From NCBI RefSeq assembly GCF_018343775.1, contig NZ_CP074349.1, positions 5,198,001-5,262,000 of the forward strand: a stretch of 64,000 bases of DNA, in the 5' to 3' direction. The position numbers and the translations under genes were made by a program. Within the stretch, counting starts at the first letter, position 1. Each line of letters begins with the position of its first letter. Of this stretch, positions 8,939 to 20,631 are shown one piece after another. The notes under the pieces are model-generated. The model saw only the letters and a list, made by a program, of their open reading frames with translations. It ran no database searches and had not been told where the DNA came from. The DNA comes from Pseudomonas cichorii (lineage in GTDB: Bacteria > Pseudomonadota > Gammaproteobacteria > Pseudomonadales > Pseudomonadaceae).

Positions 8939-10267
8939 ATGGCCAAGAAGCTTTATATCGAAACCCACGGTTGCCAGATGAACGAGTACGACAGCTCGCG
9001 CATGGTCGATCTGCTGGGCGAACATCAAGCCCTGGAAGTCACCGCTCGCGCGGAAGATGCCGACGTGATCCTGCTCAATACCTGCTCGATTCGCGAGCGA
9101 GCCCAGGATCGGGTCTACTCCCAACTGGGTCGCTGGCGTGAACTGAAGCTGGCCAACCCAGAGATGGTCATCGCTGTCGGTGGTTGCGTCGCCAGTCAGG
9201 AAGGCGCGGCCATTCGTGATCGCGCTCCTTACGTGGACGTGGTCTTCGGCCCGCAAACCCTGCACCGCCTGCCGGAAATGATCGACACCGCACGCATCAC
9301 CCGCCTGCCTCAGGTGGATGTGTCGTTCCCGGAAATCGAGAAATTCGACCACCTGCCCGAGCCGCGCATCGACGGGCCAAGTGCCTATGTGTCGGTGATG
9401 GAAGGTTGCAGCAAGTACTGCACGTTCTGCGTCGTGCCTTATACCCGTGGTGAAGAAGTCAGCCGTCCGTTCGATGACGTACTGGCAGAAGTCATTCACC
9501 TGGCCGAAAACGGCGTGCGTGAAATCACGCTGCTGGGCCAGAACGTCAACGGCTATCGCGGCACGACCCATGACGGCCGCGTCGCCGATCTGGCCGACCT
9601 GATCCGCGTGGTTGCGGCAGTCGATGGTATCGACCGCATCCGCTACACCACTTCACACCCTCTGGAGTTTTCCGACAGCCTGATCCAGGCCCACGCCGAA
9701 GTGCCGGAACTGGTCAAACACCTGCACCTGCCGGTGCAATCAGGCTCCGACCGTGTCCTGGCGGCCATGAAGCGCAATCACACCACGCTGGAATACAAAT
9801 CCAAGCTGCGCAAACTCAAGGCTGCCGTGCCGGGTATCAGCATCAGTTCGGACTTCATCGTCGGCTTTCCGGGCGAAACCGAGAAAGACTTCGAGAACAC
9901 CATGAAGCTGATCCAGGACGTGGGTTTCGATTTTTCGTTCTCGTTCATCTACAGCCCGCGCCCTGGTACGCCAGCCGCCGATCTGAAAGACGACACCCCG
10001 GAAGCCCTCAAAAAGGAACGCCTGGCGGCCCTGCAACATCGTCTCAACCAGCAGGGTTTCGAGATCAGCCGACAAATGGTCGGCAGCACCCAGCGCATCC
10101 TGGTGACCGATTACTCGAAAAAGGACCCCGGCGAGTTGCAAGGGCGCACCGAAAACAACCGGATCGTCAACTTTCGCTGCGACAACCCCAAGCTGATCGG
10201 GCAATTCGCCGATGTGCACATTGACGATGCACAGCCGCATTCGCTGCGTGGTTCGCTGTTGCAGTAG
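8939..10267 (+). CDS. miaB: tRNA-2-methylthio-N6-dimethylallyladenosine synthase
   Basis: MiaB is a radical SAM methylthiotransferase that converts i6A37 to ms2i6A37 in tRNAs reading UNN codons. The 442-residue protein has the UPF0004 domain with its cluster cysteines ([27 protein letters not shown]), the radical SAM cluster at Cys157, Cys161 and Cys164 (CSKYCTFC), and a C-terminal TRAM domain (about 375-442). ATG 8939 is preceded by a TATAAT hexamer at 8901-8906 that may be its -10. It heads a same-strand series: miaB, phoH, ybeY, corC, lnt. Confidence 0.96.
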   Translation: MAKKLYIETHGCQMNEYDSSRMVDLLGEHQALEVTARAEDADVILLNTCSIRERAQDRVYSQLGRWRELKLANPEMVIAVGGCVASQEGAAIRDRAPYVDVVFGPQTLHRLPEMIDTARITRLPQVDVSFPEIEKFDHLPEPRIDGPSAYVSVMEGCSKYCTFCVVPYTRGEEVSRPFDDVLAEVIHLAENGVREITLLGQNVNGYRGTTHDGRVADLADLIRVVAAVDGIDRIRYTTSHPLEFSDSLIQAHAEVPELVKHLHLPVQSGSDRVLAAMKRNHTTLEYKSKLRKLKAAVPGISISSDFIVGFPGETEKDFENTMKLIQDVGFDFSFSFIYSPRPGTPAADLKDDTPEALKKERLAALQHRLNQQGFEISRQMVGSTQRILVTDYSKKDPGELQGRTENNRIVNFRCDNPKLIGQFADVHIDDAQPHSLRGSLLQ

Positions 10268-10274
10268 GGTTTTC

Positions 10275-10330
10275 TTCGCGAATGAATTCGCTCCTACGGA
10301 TGGCCCGCTGGGGGCGAATTCATTTGCGAA
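10275..10330. repeat. REP-like inverted pair between miaB and phoH
   Basis: The unit TTCGCGAATGAATTCGCTCC begins at 10275 and faces a partner ending GCGAATTCATTTGCGAA at 10330. The arms can pair into a long hairpin in the miaB-phoH gap. Confidence 0.85.
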
Positions 10331-10411
10331 CGACGTCAGACCTTTCGCCCAAAGTTCTCTAGGGGTATTCTTCAATTCAACTCAACTGCCGTCGGGCGGC
10401 TAAAAACGACC

Positions 10412-11434
10412 TTGAACGCTCCCACAGAACCTCATCGCTTCATCCTCGAACCTTTCGAGGCCCATCGTTTCGCCAACTTGTGCGGGCAACTCGACGAGCA
10501 TCTGCGCTTGATCGAACAACGCCTGGACATCGAGATCCGCAATCGCGGCAATCAATTCGAGCTCATTGGCGAGTCCCGGCAAACCACCTCGGCTGAAAAC
10601 CTTCTGCGCCGCCTGTACCGTGAAACCAAAGGTACGGACCTGACGCCAGACATGGTTCACCTGTTCCTGCAGGAATCCGGTGTCGACGGGCTGGACAACC
10701 ATCCGGCCGCCGAAGTGGGCGTGGCCCTGCGCACCAAGAAAGGCATGATTCGCCCACGCGGCTTGAATCAGCAGCGTTACGTCAAGGAAATACTCGGGAA
10801 CGACATCAACTTCGGCATCGGCCCTGCGGGGACCGGCAAGACCTATCTGGCCGTCGCCTGTGCGGTGGATGCCCTGGAGCGCGAGCAGATCCGCCGCATC
10901 CTGCTGGTGCGTCCGGCCGTGGAAGCGGGTGAAAAGCTCGGCTTCCTGCCCGGCGACCTGGCCCAGAAGATCGACCCCTATCTGCGCCCGCTCTACGACG
11001 CCCTCTACGAAATGCTGGGCTTCGAATACGTCGCCAAGCTGATCGAGAAGCAGGTCATTGAAGTTGCACCGCTGGCCTACATGCGCGGACGCACCCTTAA
11101 TAACAGCTTCATCATTCTCGACGAAAGTCAGAACACCACCGTCGAGCAGATGAAAATGTTCCTGACCCGTATTGGCTTTGGCTCTACCGCCGTCATCACG
11201 GGTGACATTACCCAGGTCGACCTGCCCAAGGGCACGAAGTCGGGCCTGACTCATGTCATCGATGTTCTCAAGGACGTACCGGGCATCAGCTTCACCCATT
11301 TCAAACCCAAGGACGTGGTTCGCCATCCGCTGGTGCAGCGCATCGTCGAAGCCTATGAGCGCTTCGATGACCGTTTCAGCGACACGCAGAGCAGCAGCGT
11401 CAATTCCTCACGGGACAGCCGCCGCGATGCTTGA
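10412..11434 (+). CDS. ybeZ: PhoH-like ATPase / RNA helicase-like protein (YbeZ)
   Basis: A cytoplasmic NTPase of 340 residues with Walker [10 protein letters not shown] (about 135) and Walker [10 protein letters not shown]. The start is TTG at 10412 (product [10 protein letters not shown]), which gives the expected family N-terminus; no ATG lies at this position. PhoH/YbeZ proteins work with the endoribonuclease YbeY in ribosome quality control and rRNA processing. Here the ybeY start lies eight bases inside the 3' end of this gene, which supports coupled synthesis. The C-terminal tail is polar and low complexity ([16 protein letters not shown]), which is also where the overlap falls. Confidence 0.92.
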   Translation: MNAPTEPHRFILEPFEAHRFANLCGQLDEHLRLIEQRLDIEIRNRGNQFELIGESRQTTSAENLLRRLYRETKGTDLTPDMVHLFLQESGVDGLDNHPAAEVGVALRTKKGMIRPRGLNQQRYVKEILGNDINFGIGPAGTGKTYLAVACAVDALEREQIRRILLVRPAVEAGEKLGFLPGDLAQKIDPYLRPLYDALYEMLGFEYVAKLIEKQVIEVAPLAYMRGRTLNNSFIILDESQNTTVEQMKMFLTRIGFGSTAVITGDITQVDLPKGTKSGLTHVIDVLKDVPGISFTHFKPKDVVRHPLVQRIVEAYERFDDRFSDTQSSSVNSSRDSRRDA

Positions 11435-11927
11435 GCTGGATCTGCAACTGGCAAGCGAAACCAAAGCCCCCAGCGAAGCCCAGTTCCGCCTCTGGTGCGA
11501 AATGGGCCTGCGCCAGCGCAGCGCCGATTCGGAGCTGACCATCCGTCTGGTCGACGAACCCGAAGGGCGCGAACTTAATCACACATGGCGGCACAAAGAT
11601 TACGCCACCAACGTGCTTTCCTTTCCTGCGGACGTGCCCGACGACATGCTGGACATCCCGCTGCTGGGCGATCTGGTCATCTGCGTGCCGGTGGTCAATC
11701 GCGAAGCACAGGAACAAGGCAAGGCCGTTGATGCGCATTGGGCGCACATGGTCATTCACGGCTGCCTTCATCTGCTTGGTTACGACCATATCGACGATGA
11801 AGAGGCCGAAGAAATGGAAGCACTGGAACGAACGTTGCTTGAGGAACTGGGCTATCCGGATCCTTATGCAGACGACGAAAGCGCCGAACATCAACCTTCA
11901 GAAACGACAAGCAAGGATCACGAGTAA
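11427..11927 (+). CDS. ybeY: Endoribonuclease YbeY, 16S rRNA maturation
   Basis: From ATG 11427 the protein has 166 residues and overlaps the phoH-like gene by eight bases. The metal-binding motif [11 protein letters not shown] is seen near residue 113. YbeY is a zinc-dependent single-strand endoribonuclease needed for 16S rRNA 3'-end maturation and 70S quality control. The acidic tail beyond residue 140 is normal for Pseudomonas. An upstream in-frame start at 11253 lies deep within the phoH-like gene and is not credible. Confidence 0.95.
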   Translation: MLELDLQLASETKAPSEAQFRLWCEMGLRQRSADSELTIRLVDEPEGRELNHTWRHKDYATNVLSFPADVPDDMLDIPLLGDLVICVPVVNREAQEQGKAVDAHWAHMVIHGCLHLLGYDHIDDEEAEEMEALERTLLEELGYPDPYADDESAEHQPSETTSKDHE

Positions 11928-11932
11928 GGGCT

Positions 11933-12775
11933 ATGAGCGAAGACCGATCGAGCAACGGACAAAAGTCATGGCTGGGTAAACTGACCCAGGCTTTTGTCCA
12001 CGAGCCGAAAAACCGCCAGGAGCTGCTTGAGCTGCTACGCGAAGCCCAACAGAACAAACTGCTGGACAGCGAAGCGCTGGCCATTGTCGAAGGGGCCATT
12101 CAGGTGGCTGACCTGCAAGTACGCGACATCATGGTGCCGCGCTCGCAGATGATCAGCATCAAGGCGACCCAGACACCCCGCGAATTCCTGCCAGCTGTCA
12201 TCGATGCCGCACATTCGCGCTATCCGGTGATCGGCGAAAGCCACGACGACGTGCTCGGCGTGCTGCTGGCCAAGGATCTGCTGCCGCTGATCCTCAAGGC
12301 CGACGGCGACAGCGACGACATCAAGAGCCTGCTGCGCCCGGCGACATTCGTCCCCGAGTCCAAGCGCCTCAACGTGCTGCTGCGCGAGTTCCGCGCCAAC
12401 CACAACCACATGGCCATCGTCATTGACGAATACGGCGGTGTGGCCGGTCTGGTGACCATCGAAGACGTGCTGGAACAGATCGTCGGCGACATCGAGGACG
12501 AGCATGACGTCGAAGAGGACAGCTACATCAAACCGCTGCCCAGCGGCGACTTTCTGGTCAAGGCCCTGACTCCCATCGAGAGCTTCAACGAGTTCTTCGA
12601 CAGCGAATTCTCCGATGACGAATTCGATACGGTCGGCGGGCTGGTCATGAATGCATTCGGTCATTTGCCCAAGCGCAACGAAATCACCGAAATCGGTGCC
12701 TATCGTTTCCGTGTCCTGAGCGCTGACAGCCGTCGCATTCACTTACTACGCCTGAGCCCTATCTCTCGCCCGTAA
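11933..12775 (+). CDS. corC: CorC/HlyC family CBS-domain protein (YbeX)
   Basis: A 280-residue cytoplasmic protein. Two CBS domains (about 65-190) contain RDIMVPRSQM and MAIVIDEYGGVAGLVTIED, followed by a linker with an acidic run (IVGDIEDEHDVEED) and a CorC_HlyC C-terminal domain (about 205-278). YbeX/CorC was first linked to magnesium/cobalt efflux and more recently to ribosome metabolism with YbeY and YbeZ, which fits its position five bases after ybeY. No transmembrane segments are present. Family assignment is strong; the molecular role is less certain. Confidence 0.92.
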   Translation: MSEDRSSNGQKSWLGKLTQAFVHEPKNRQELLELLREAQQNKLLDSEALAIVEGAIQVADLQVRDIMVPRSQMISIKATQTPREFLPAVIDAAHSRYPVIGESHDDVLGVLLAKDLLPLILKADGDSDDIKSLLRPATFVPESKRLNVLLREFRANHNHMAIVIDEYGGVAGLVTIEDVLEQIVGDIEDEHDVEEDSYIKPLPSGDFLVKALTPIESFNEFFDSEFSDDEFDTVGGLVMNAFGHLPKRNEITEIGAYRFRVLSADSRRIHLLRLSPISRP

Positions 12776-12792
12776 CGCTTCAAGGAATAGAC

Positions 12793-14313
12793 ATGCGCTG
12801 GATAACCCGTCCCGGCTGGCCCGGTAATCTGCTGGCCGTGGCGGCTGGCGGACTCACGACCCTGGCCCTGGCGCCCTTCGACATCTGGCCTCTGGCCCTG
12901 GTGGCGGTGGCGATTTTCTACCTGGGCCTGCGCGAGCCGAGTCCGCGCCAGGCATTCGTCAGGGGCTGGTGCTACGGCTTCGGCCTGTTCGGCGCAGGCA
13001 CCAGCTGGATCTACGTCAGCATCAACACCTACGGTGGTGCCTCGCCACTACTGGCCGGCTTGTTGATGCTGTTGTTCATCAGCCTGATCGCCCTGTTCTT
13101 TGCCCTGCCCGCCTGGGTCTGGGCACGCTGGATTCGCCGCAATGAAGCGCCGCTGGCCGACGCCCTGGCCTTCGCGGCCTTGTGGACCGCTCAGGAAGCC
13201 TTCCGCGGCTGGTTCCTGACCGGCTTCCCGTGGCTGTATTCGGGTTACAGCCAGCTCCATGGTCCGCTGGCCGGCCTGGCACCGGTCGGTGGTATCTGGC
13301 TTATCTCCTTCGTACTGGCGCTGACCGTTGCACTGCTGAGCAATCTGCACCGCTTGCGGGCACGCAAGTCCTTCCTGGTAGCAGGCGTCGTGCTGTTGCT
13401 GGCACCCTGGATTATCGGTATCGCCCTCAAAAACCACGCCTGGACTTCACCGGCAGGCGCACCGCTGAAAGTCGCGGCGATACAGGGCAACATCGAACAA
13501 AGCATGAAGTGGGACCCCAAGCAGTTGAATGCGCAACTGGCGCTTTATCGCGACATGACATTCAACTCGCAGCAGGCCGACCTGATCGTCTGGCCGGAAA
13601 CAGCTGTGCCGGTGCTCAAGGAGTCGGCGGAAGGTTATCTGACGATGATGGGCAAGTTTGCCGCCCAACGAGGCTCGGCGCTCATTACCGGCGTACCGGT
13701 GCGCGAAGTGACCGAGCGCGGCGAGTCCCGTTACTACAACGGCATCACGGTCACTGGGGAAGGTGATGGCACCTATCTGAAGCAGAAGCTTGTTCCGTTT
13801 GGCGAATACGTGCCGCTGCAGGACATTCTTCGCGGGCTGATCGCCTTCTTCGATCTGCCAATGTCAGACTTCGCCCGCGGCCCGAGCGACCAGAGCATGC
13901 TGCAGGCCAAGGGTTATCAGGTTGCGCCGTTCATTTGCTATGAAGTGGTCTACCCGGAATTCGCGGCCAGCCTTGCGGCACAAAGCGACGTGCTGCTGAC
14001 CATCAGCAACGACACCTGGTTCGGCACCTCCATTGGCCCGCTGCAACACCTGCAGATGGCACAGATGCGCGCCCTGGAGGCCGGTCGCTGGATGATCCGT
14101 GCCACCAACAACGGCGTCACCGGCCTGATCGACCCGTTCGGCAAGATCACCGTGCAGATACCGCAATTTGAACGCGGCGTGCTGTATGGCGAAGTGGTCC
14201 CGATGCAGGAACTGACACCCTACCTGCACTGGCGCTCATGGCCGCTGATCATCGTCTGCGGGCTGTTGTTTGGCTGGGCATTGCTGGCGGAGCGAATTGC
14301 AAAGACGGTATAG
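12793..14313 (+). CDS. lnt: Apolipoprotein N-acyltransferase
   Basis: Lnt N-acylates the lipid-modified cysteine of lipoproteins at the outer face of the inner membrane, the last maturation step before Lol sorting. The 506-residue protein has about six N-terminal transmembrane helices, a periplasmic nitrilase-like domain (about 225-475) and a final helix. The catalytic triad is visible: Glu269 (WPETAVP), Lys332 (KQKLVPFGEY) and Cys382 (FICYEVVYPE). It closes the miaB-lnt series, 17 bases after corC. The window encodes several of its probable clients (LptE, RlpA and the C13/MORN lipoprotein). Confidence 0.96.
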   Translation: MRWITRPGWPGNLLAVAAGGLTTLALAPFDIWPLALVAVAIFYLGLREPSPRQAFVRGWCYGFGLFGAGTSWIYVSINTYGGASPLLAGLLMLLFISLIALFFALPAWVWARWIRRNEAPLADALAFAALWTAQEAFRGWFLTGFPWLYSGYSQLHGPLAGLAPVGGIWLISFVLALTVALLSNLHRLRARKSFLVAGVVLLLAPWIIGIALKNHAWTSPAGAPLKVAAIQGNIEQSMKWDPKQLNAQLALYRDMTFNSQQADLIVWPETAVPVLKESAEGYLTMMGKFAAQRGSALITGVPVREVTERGESRYYNGITVTGEGDGTYLKQKLVPFGEYVPLQDILRGLIAFFDLPMSDFARGPSDQSMLQAKGYQVAPFICYEVVYPEFAASLAAQSDVLLTISNDTWFGTSIGPLQHLQMAQMRALEAGRWMIRATNNGVTGLIDPFGKITVQIPQFERGVLYGEVVPMQELTPYLHWRSWPLIIVCGLLFGWALLAERIAKTV

Positions 14314-14320
14314 GGAAGGG

Positions 14321-14366
14321 AGCTACAAGCTTTTGACGTGAAGCTTAAAGCTTGCGGCTTGCAGCT
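14321..14366. repeat. Second-class palindromic repeat (AGCT-CAAGC type)
   Basis: AGCTACAAGC at 14321-14330 pairs with GCTTGCAGCT at 14357-14366 with one mismatch. The loop contains two further AAGCTT units. This AGCT/AAGCTT-rich element differs from the TTCGCGAATGAATTC class and lies between the converging lnt and ydcF-type genes, so it may act as a bidirectional terminator. Confidence 0.6.
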
Positions 14367-15124
14367 CAATACACAACCCTATAAAACAACTGCCCCAACG
14401 CTTCATTGATCAACCACATGTTCTGCATGAAAGCTTTGGCTTCAGGTACCCAGCCACCCAATGGCTGGTCGTTGGCGCTTCCCAGGAATCCGACGGGGGC
14501 GGCGACTACGGTGAAACCTGCTTCCTCGAAGCTCCAGCGTGAGCGAGGCATGTGCCATGCCTGAGTGACCACCACAACCCGCTTGATTCCCAAGGGCTGC
14601 AAGACCTCGGCTGTCATGGTCGCATTCTCCCAGGTGGTGCGGCTGAGCCCTTCCTGCCAGCGCACCGTGACACCGAAGTCATCTTGCAGCGATTGAGCCA
14701 TGATCGCTGCCTCGCTTGGCGGCTCGCCAAAATGCAGGCCACCGGTTGTCAGGATCGGCAGCCCTGAAGCCTTCGACAGTTGTGCAGCAAAGCGCAACCG
14801 CTCAAGTCCGGGCCCCGTCGGGGTATCCGTGCCCCAGGCCGGGTCATTGCGCTCGCGCCCTGCCCCAAGCACCACAATGGCATCGGCCTGCTGCGCAAGC
14901 GTCGACCACTGCTGGCGCGACAAGGGCTGCTCGCTTTCAAGCCCCCGCGCAGCCCACTCCACCACCACAGGCAGGGTCATCAGCCAGAAGCCGCCCAGGC
15001 CCAGCGTGAAACACACAGCCGCGATACGCGGACGGGTGCGACGCAGCCACCAGGCGCTGATCAGCAATACAAAGAAAATGCCCGGAGGCAGAAGAAGGGC
15101 TTTAAGCAGATAACGTATAGGCAT
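14366..15124 (-). CDS. YdcF/ElyC family membrane protein (DUF218)
   Basis: From ATG 15124 the protein has 252 residues; the earlier start at 15166 adds a 14-residue non-hydrophobic leader. Two N-terminal transmembrane segments (about 5-25 and 32-55) are followed by a DUF218 domain with DAIVVLGAGRERNDPAWG, TGGLHFGEPPSEA, SRTTWENA and VVVTQAWHMPRS. E. coli ElyC of this family affects the lipid carrier used for peptidoglycan and ECA synthesis. The domain probably faces the periplasm. Family assignment is good; role by homology only. Confidence 0.85.
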   Translation of the reverse strand: MPIRYLLKALLLPPGIFFVLLISAWWLRRTRPRIAAVCFTLGLGGFWLMTLPVVVEWAARGLESEQPLSRQQWSTLAQQADAIVVLGAGRERNDPAWGTDTPTGPGLERLRFAAQLSKASGLPILTTGGLHFGEPPSEAAIMAQSLQDDFGVTVRWQEGLSRTTWENATMTAEVLQPLGIKRVVVVTQAWHMPRSRWSFEEAGFTVVAAPVGFLGSANDQPLGGWVPEAKAFMQNMWLINEALGQLFYRVVY

Positions 15125-15208
15125 CGAGCATCTCCAGAGATGCCCGAAGCCTAAGTTTTTTGACACTAAGCAGCAATGCTTATAAGGCGGACACGCAGCC
15201 CGCTACGG

Positions 15209-15580
15209 TTAGAGCTTGAACGTGGTATTTGACGTGTAACGGCTCAACCCACCCGATACCCTGGCCCGCCTCCTGTCCTTGAGCCAGATGATTCTGGCGG
15301 ACTCTTTGGGCGGCATTATCGAATGTGTCTGCTCCGGCGAAACAATGAAACTGCCCTCAGACTTACCCTTAACAGCCCCGCTCACACCCATCGTATCTTT
15401 CTCAAGATAAGCCTCGATAAATTCGAGTTCGGCACTGCTCAAACCTGCAAGTTCAAGCTCGACGGGCGACTCGTTACGGAGTCGAACCGCAGTATCTGCC
15501 GTTTCCAGAGCAAGCCCCAGACGATGGATCAAACGTTCATACAGCTCAGGAGTGCTTACTGTGTGCTGCAACTCTGTCAT
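15209..15580 (-). CDS. Hypothetical protein, 123 residues
   Basis: I do not recognise this protein. It has no signal peptide or membrane segment. The N-terminal half is leucine/glutamate-rich and helical (YERLIHRLGLALETADTAVRL, LSSAELEFIEAYLEK). The C-terminal half is basic (IWLKDRRRARVSGGLSRYTSNTTF). A clean ATG start at 15580 and codon use like its neighbours support it as a real gene. It lies between the ydcF-type gene and leuS, transcribed away from leuS. Confidence 0.55.
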   Translation of the reverse strand: MTELQHTVSTPELYERLIHRLGLALETADTAVRLRNESPVELELAGLSSAELEFIEAYLEKDTMGVSGAVKGKSEGSFIVSPEQTHSIMPPKESARIIWLKDRRRARVSGGLSRYTSNTTFKL

Positions 15581-18502
<2,922 letters not shown>

Positions 18503-18590
18503 TTGGATCGGGCGCCAGGCAAAGGCCGGGCGCCAGACATATTTCCAGGGCTGCAAGGTCGGCCCAAACGGATTCAAGGGGAGCATCAAG

Positions 18591-19196
18591 ATGATCAAAC
18601 GCAATTTGCTGGTGATGGGCCTGGCGGTGTTGTTGAGTGCCTGTGGCTTCCAGCTGCGTGGCACCGGCACCAACGAGCTGGCGATCAAGGAACTGGATCT
18701 GAGTGCACGCAATCAGTACGGCGAAACAGTCACCCAGCTCAATCGCACACTGACCAACTCGGGCGTCAAGATCTACACCGGCGCGCCCTACAAGCTGATC
18801 CTGACCAACGAATCCGAAACACAGCGCACTGCCAGCTATTCGGGCTCCGGTCGCTCGGCCGAGTACCAGTTAACCGTTACGCTCAACTACGAAATGCGTG
18901 GCGAGAAAGACCTCGTCCTGCTTGGCGATAAAGTCAGCGTAGAGAAAATCTACAACCATGACGGCAACAACCTGACCGCTTCGGATAACGAAGCCCAGCA
19001 AGTGCGCAATGAAATGCGTAGCGAGCTGGTCCAGAAGATGATGGCTCGCTTGCAACAATTGACCCCGGAGCGTCTGGAGCAACTGCAGAAGAAAGCCAAC
19101 GATGTTGCCAAGGCTGAAGCGGACGCCCTGGAAGCGGCCCAGCGGGTACGCGACGAGACGCCTCAGCAGTCGCCTCTCGAAATACCAGCCAGGTAA
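18591..19196 (+). CDS. lptE: LPS-assembly lipoprotein LptE
   Basis: LptE plugs the LptD barrel in the outer membrane and helps place lipopolysaccharide in the outer leaflet. The 201-residue protein begins with a lipoprotein signal (LLSACGFQLRGT, lipidated Cys18). The signature CGFQLRG that follows is typical of the family. The mature part is the usual two-helix, four-strand size, plus a C-terminal helical extension rich in Gln, Glu and Ala (about 150-201) as in Pseudomonas. It lies 88 bases after leuS and before holA. Confidence 0.94.
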   Translation: MIKRNLLVMGLAVLLSACGFQLRGTGTNELAIKELDLSARNQYGETVTQLNRTLTNSGVKIYTGAPYKLILTNESETQRTASYSGSGRSAEYQLTVTLNYEMRGEKDLVLLGDKVSVEKIYNHDGNNLTASDNEAQQVRNEMRSELVQKMMARLQQLTPERLEQLQKKANDVAKAEADALEAAQRVRDETPQQSPLEIPAR

Positions 19197-19200
19197 GTGT

Positions 19201-19224
19201 CCGGGGCCAGCTTGCTGGCCCCGG
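19201..19224 (+). terminator. Strong hairpin between lptE and holA
   Basis: An almost perfect palindrome, CCGGGGCCAGC (19201-19211) with GCTGGCCCCGG (19214-19224), begins four bases after the lptE stop and ends 13 bases before the holA ATG. The sequence after it (TATCATCAG) has no T run. It is more likely an attenuator, mRNA-stabilising hairpin or processing site than a full terminator. Confidence 0.55.
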
Positions 19225-19237
19225 TATCATCAGAACC

Positions 19238-20275
19238 ATGAAACTCGCCCCCGCCCAACTCAGCAAGCATCTGCAAGGCGCGCTCGCGCCTGTGTATGTC
19301 ATCAGCGGCGACGATCCGCTGCTCTGCCAGGAGGCTGCCGACGCCATCCGCACGGCCGCCCGCCAGCAAGGTTTCGACGAACGCCAGGTATTCAGCGCCG
19401 ATGCCAGCTTTGACTGGGGCACGCTGCTGCAGGCAGGCGCCAGCATGTCGCTGTTCGCTGAACGCCGCCTGCTGGAGCTGCGCCTGCCGTCGGGGAAACC
19501 CGGCGACAAAGGCGCTGCCGCGCTGATGGAGTACTGCGCCAACCCAGCCGAAGACACGCTGCTGCTGATCAGCCTGCCCAAGCTGGACGGCAGCGCCCAG
19601 AAGACCAAATGGGGCAAGGCGCTGATCGAAGGCCCGCAGACCCAGTTCCTGCAGATCTGGCCGGTGGATATCGGCCAGCTACCGCAATGGATTCGCCAGC
19701 GTCTTTCCCAGGCAGGACTGTCTGCCACTCAGGATGCCGTCGAGCTGATTGCCGCCCGTGTCGAAGGCAACCTGCTGGCTGCCGCCCAGGAAGTCGAAAA
19801 GCTCAAGCTGATGGCCGAGGAAGGCCAGATCACCGTCGACACCGTGCAGGCGGCCGTGGCTGACAGTGCACGCTTCGATGTTTTCGGCCTGACCGACGCG
19901 GTACTCAATGGCGAAGCCGCCCATGCCCTGCGCATTCTGGAAGGACTGCGCGGTGAAGGCGTCGAGACGCCGGTGATTCTCTGGGCGCTGACCCGGGAGC
20001 TTCGGGTACTGGCCAACATGTCATTGCAGTATAGCCAGGGCATCCCGCTGGATAAAGTCTTCAGCTCGGCAAGGCCGCCGATCTGGGACAAGCGCAAACC
20101 CCTGATGAGCAAAGCCCTGCAACGCTACTCCGCCAAGCGCTGGGCTCAACTGCTGATGGACGCCCAACGCATCGACGCCCAGATCAAAGGCCAGGCCGCC
20201 GGTTCACCCTGGAGCAGCCTGAGTCGGTTGGCCCTGTTGATGGCCGGTCAGAAACTGCCGTTGCCTGCTGAGTGA
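19238..20275 (+). CDS. holA: DNA polymerase III subunit delta
   Basis: The delta subunit opens the beta sliding clamp as part of the clamp loader. The 345-residue protein is the usual size. It shows YVISGDDPLLCQEAADAIR near residue 19, which matches the start of the delta AAA-type fold, LISLPKLDGSAQKTKWGKAL in the middle of domain I, and a helical C-terminal collar domain (about 210-340). As expected for delta, no functional Walker A motif is present. ATG 19238 lies 13 bases past the hairpin after lptE. Confidence 0.94.
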   Translation: MKLAPAQLSKHLQGALAPVYVISGDDPLLCQEAADAIRTAARQQGFDERQVFSADASFDWGTLLQAGASMSLFAERRLLELRLPSGKPGDKGAAALMEYCANPAEDTLLLISLPKLDGSAQKTKWGKALIEGPQTQFLQIWPVDIGQLPQWIRQRLSQAGLSATQDAVELIAARVEGNLLAAAQEVEKLKLMAEEGQITVDTVQAAVADSARFDVFGLTDAVLNGEAAHALRILEGLRGEGVETPVILWALTRELRVLANMSLQYSQGIPLDKVFSSARPPIWDKRKPLMSKALQRYSAKRWAQLLMDAQRIDAQIKGQAAGSPWSSLSRLALLMAGQKLPLPAE

Positions 20276-20280
20276 GTGTG

Positions 20281-20301
20281 TTTCGCAAATTCATTCGCGA
20301 A
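20281..20301. repeat. Single REP-like unit after holA
   Basis: TTTCGCAAATTCATTCGCGAA matches the reverse of the dispersed unit with one change and starts six bases after the holA stop. It is a single half rather than an inverted pair. Confidence 0.7.
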
Positions 20302-20391
20302 CAAGTTCGCCATAGCACACAACTATTAGACACAAGCCCCGCCCTGCCTGATCATGCACACCGTTCAACACCCAGCCGAGAGCACCCCGCC

Positions 20392-20547
20392 ATGAGCAAA
20401 TCGAAGCGGCCGAACAAGGCCAAGTCCATCATTGCCCAGCCATTGTTCCGCAGTCGTCAGGAACGACCCGCCAAGGGCAAAGGCAGCTACCGCCGAGAAG
20501 CCTTCCAGTCTAAAAGCTGGGAGGCTTCTTGCTTTCTGGCTGCGTGA
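20392..20547 (+). CDS. arfA: Alternative ribosome-rescue factor ArfA
   Basis: A small basic protein of 51 residues from ATG 20392. It has the ArfA signatures AQPLFRSRQE, KGKGSY (28-33) and WEAS (43-46). ArfA binds ribosomes stalled on non-stop mRNA and recruits RF2, as a backup to trans-translation. In E. coli the arfA message is itself made non-stop by a hairpin in the coding sequence, so that tmRNA normally destroys the product. Here a 12-pair hairpin followed by a T-rich stretch spans codons 36-46, consistent with the same control. The upstream start at 20272 gives an unrelated N-terminus. Confidence 0.9.
   Translation: MSKSKRPNKAKSIIAQPLFRSRQERPAKGKGSYRREAFQSKSWEASCFLAA
20497..20528 (+). 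terminator. Intragenic terminator hairpin inside arfA
   Basis: GAAGCCTTCCAG (20497-20508) pairs with CTGGGAGGCTTC (20517-20528) in 12 pairs, one of them G-U, across an eight-base loop. TTGCTTT follows. It sits within the arfA reading frame, 19 bases before the stop codon, so transcripts ending or cleaved here would lack a stop codon. Confidence 0.8.
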
Positions 20548-20631
20548 TAAAGAGCAACAAGCCTCCAGGCGATTTCAACCGCCAAGCCGTGTTAAGGTCT
20601 GCATCTATCGGTAATCCCTTTGGACCCAAGC

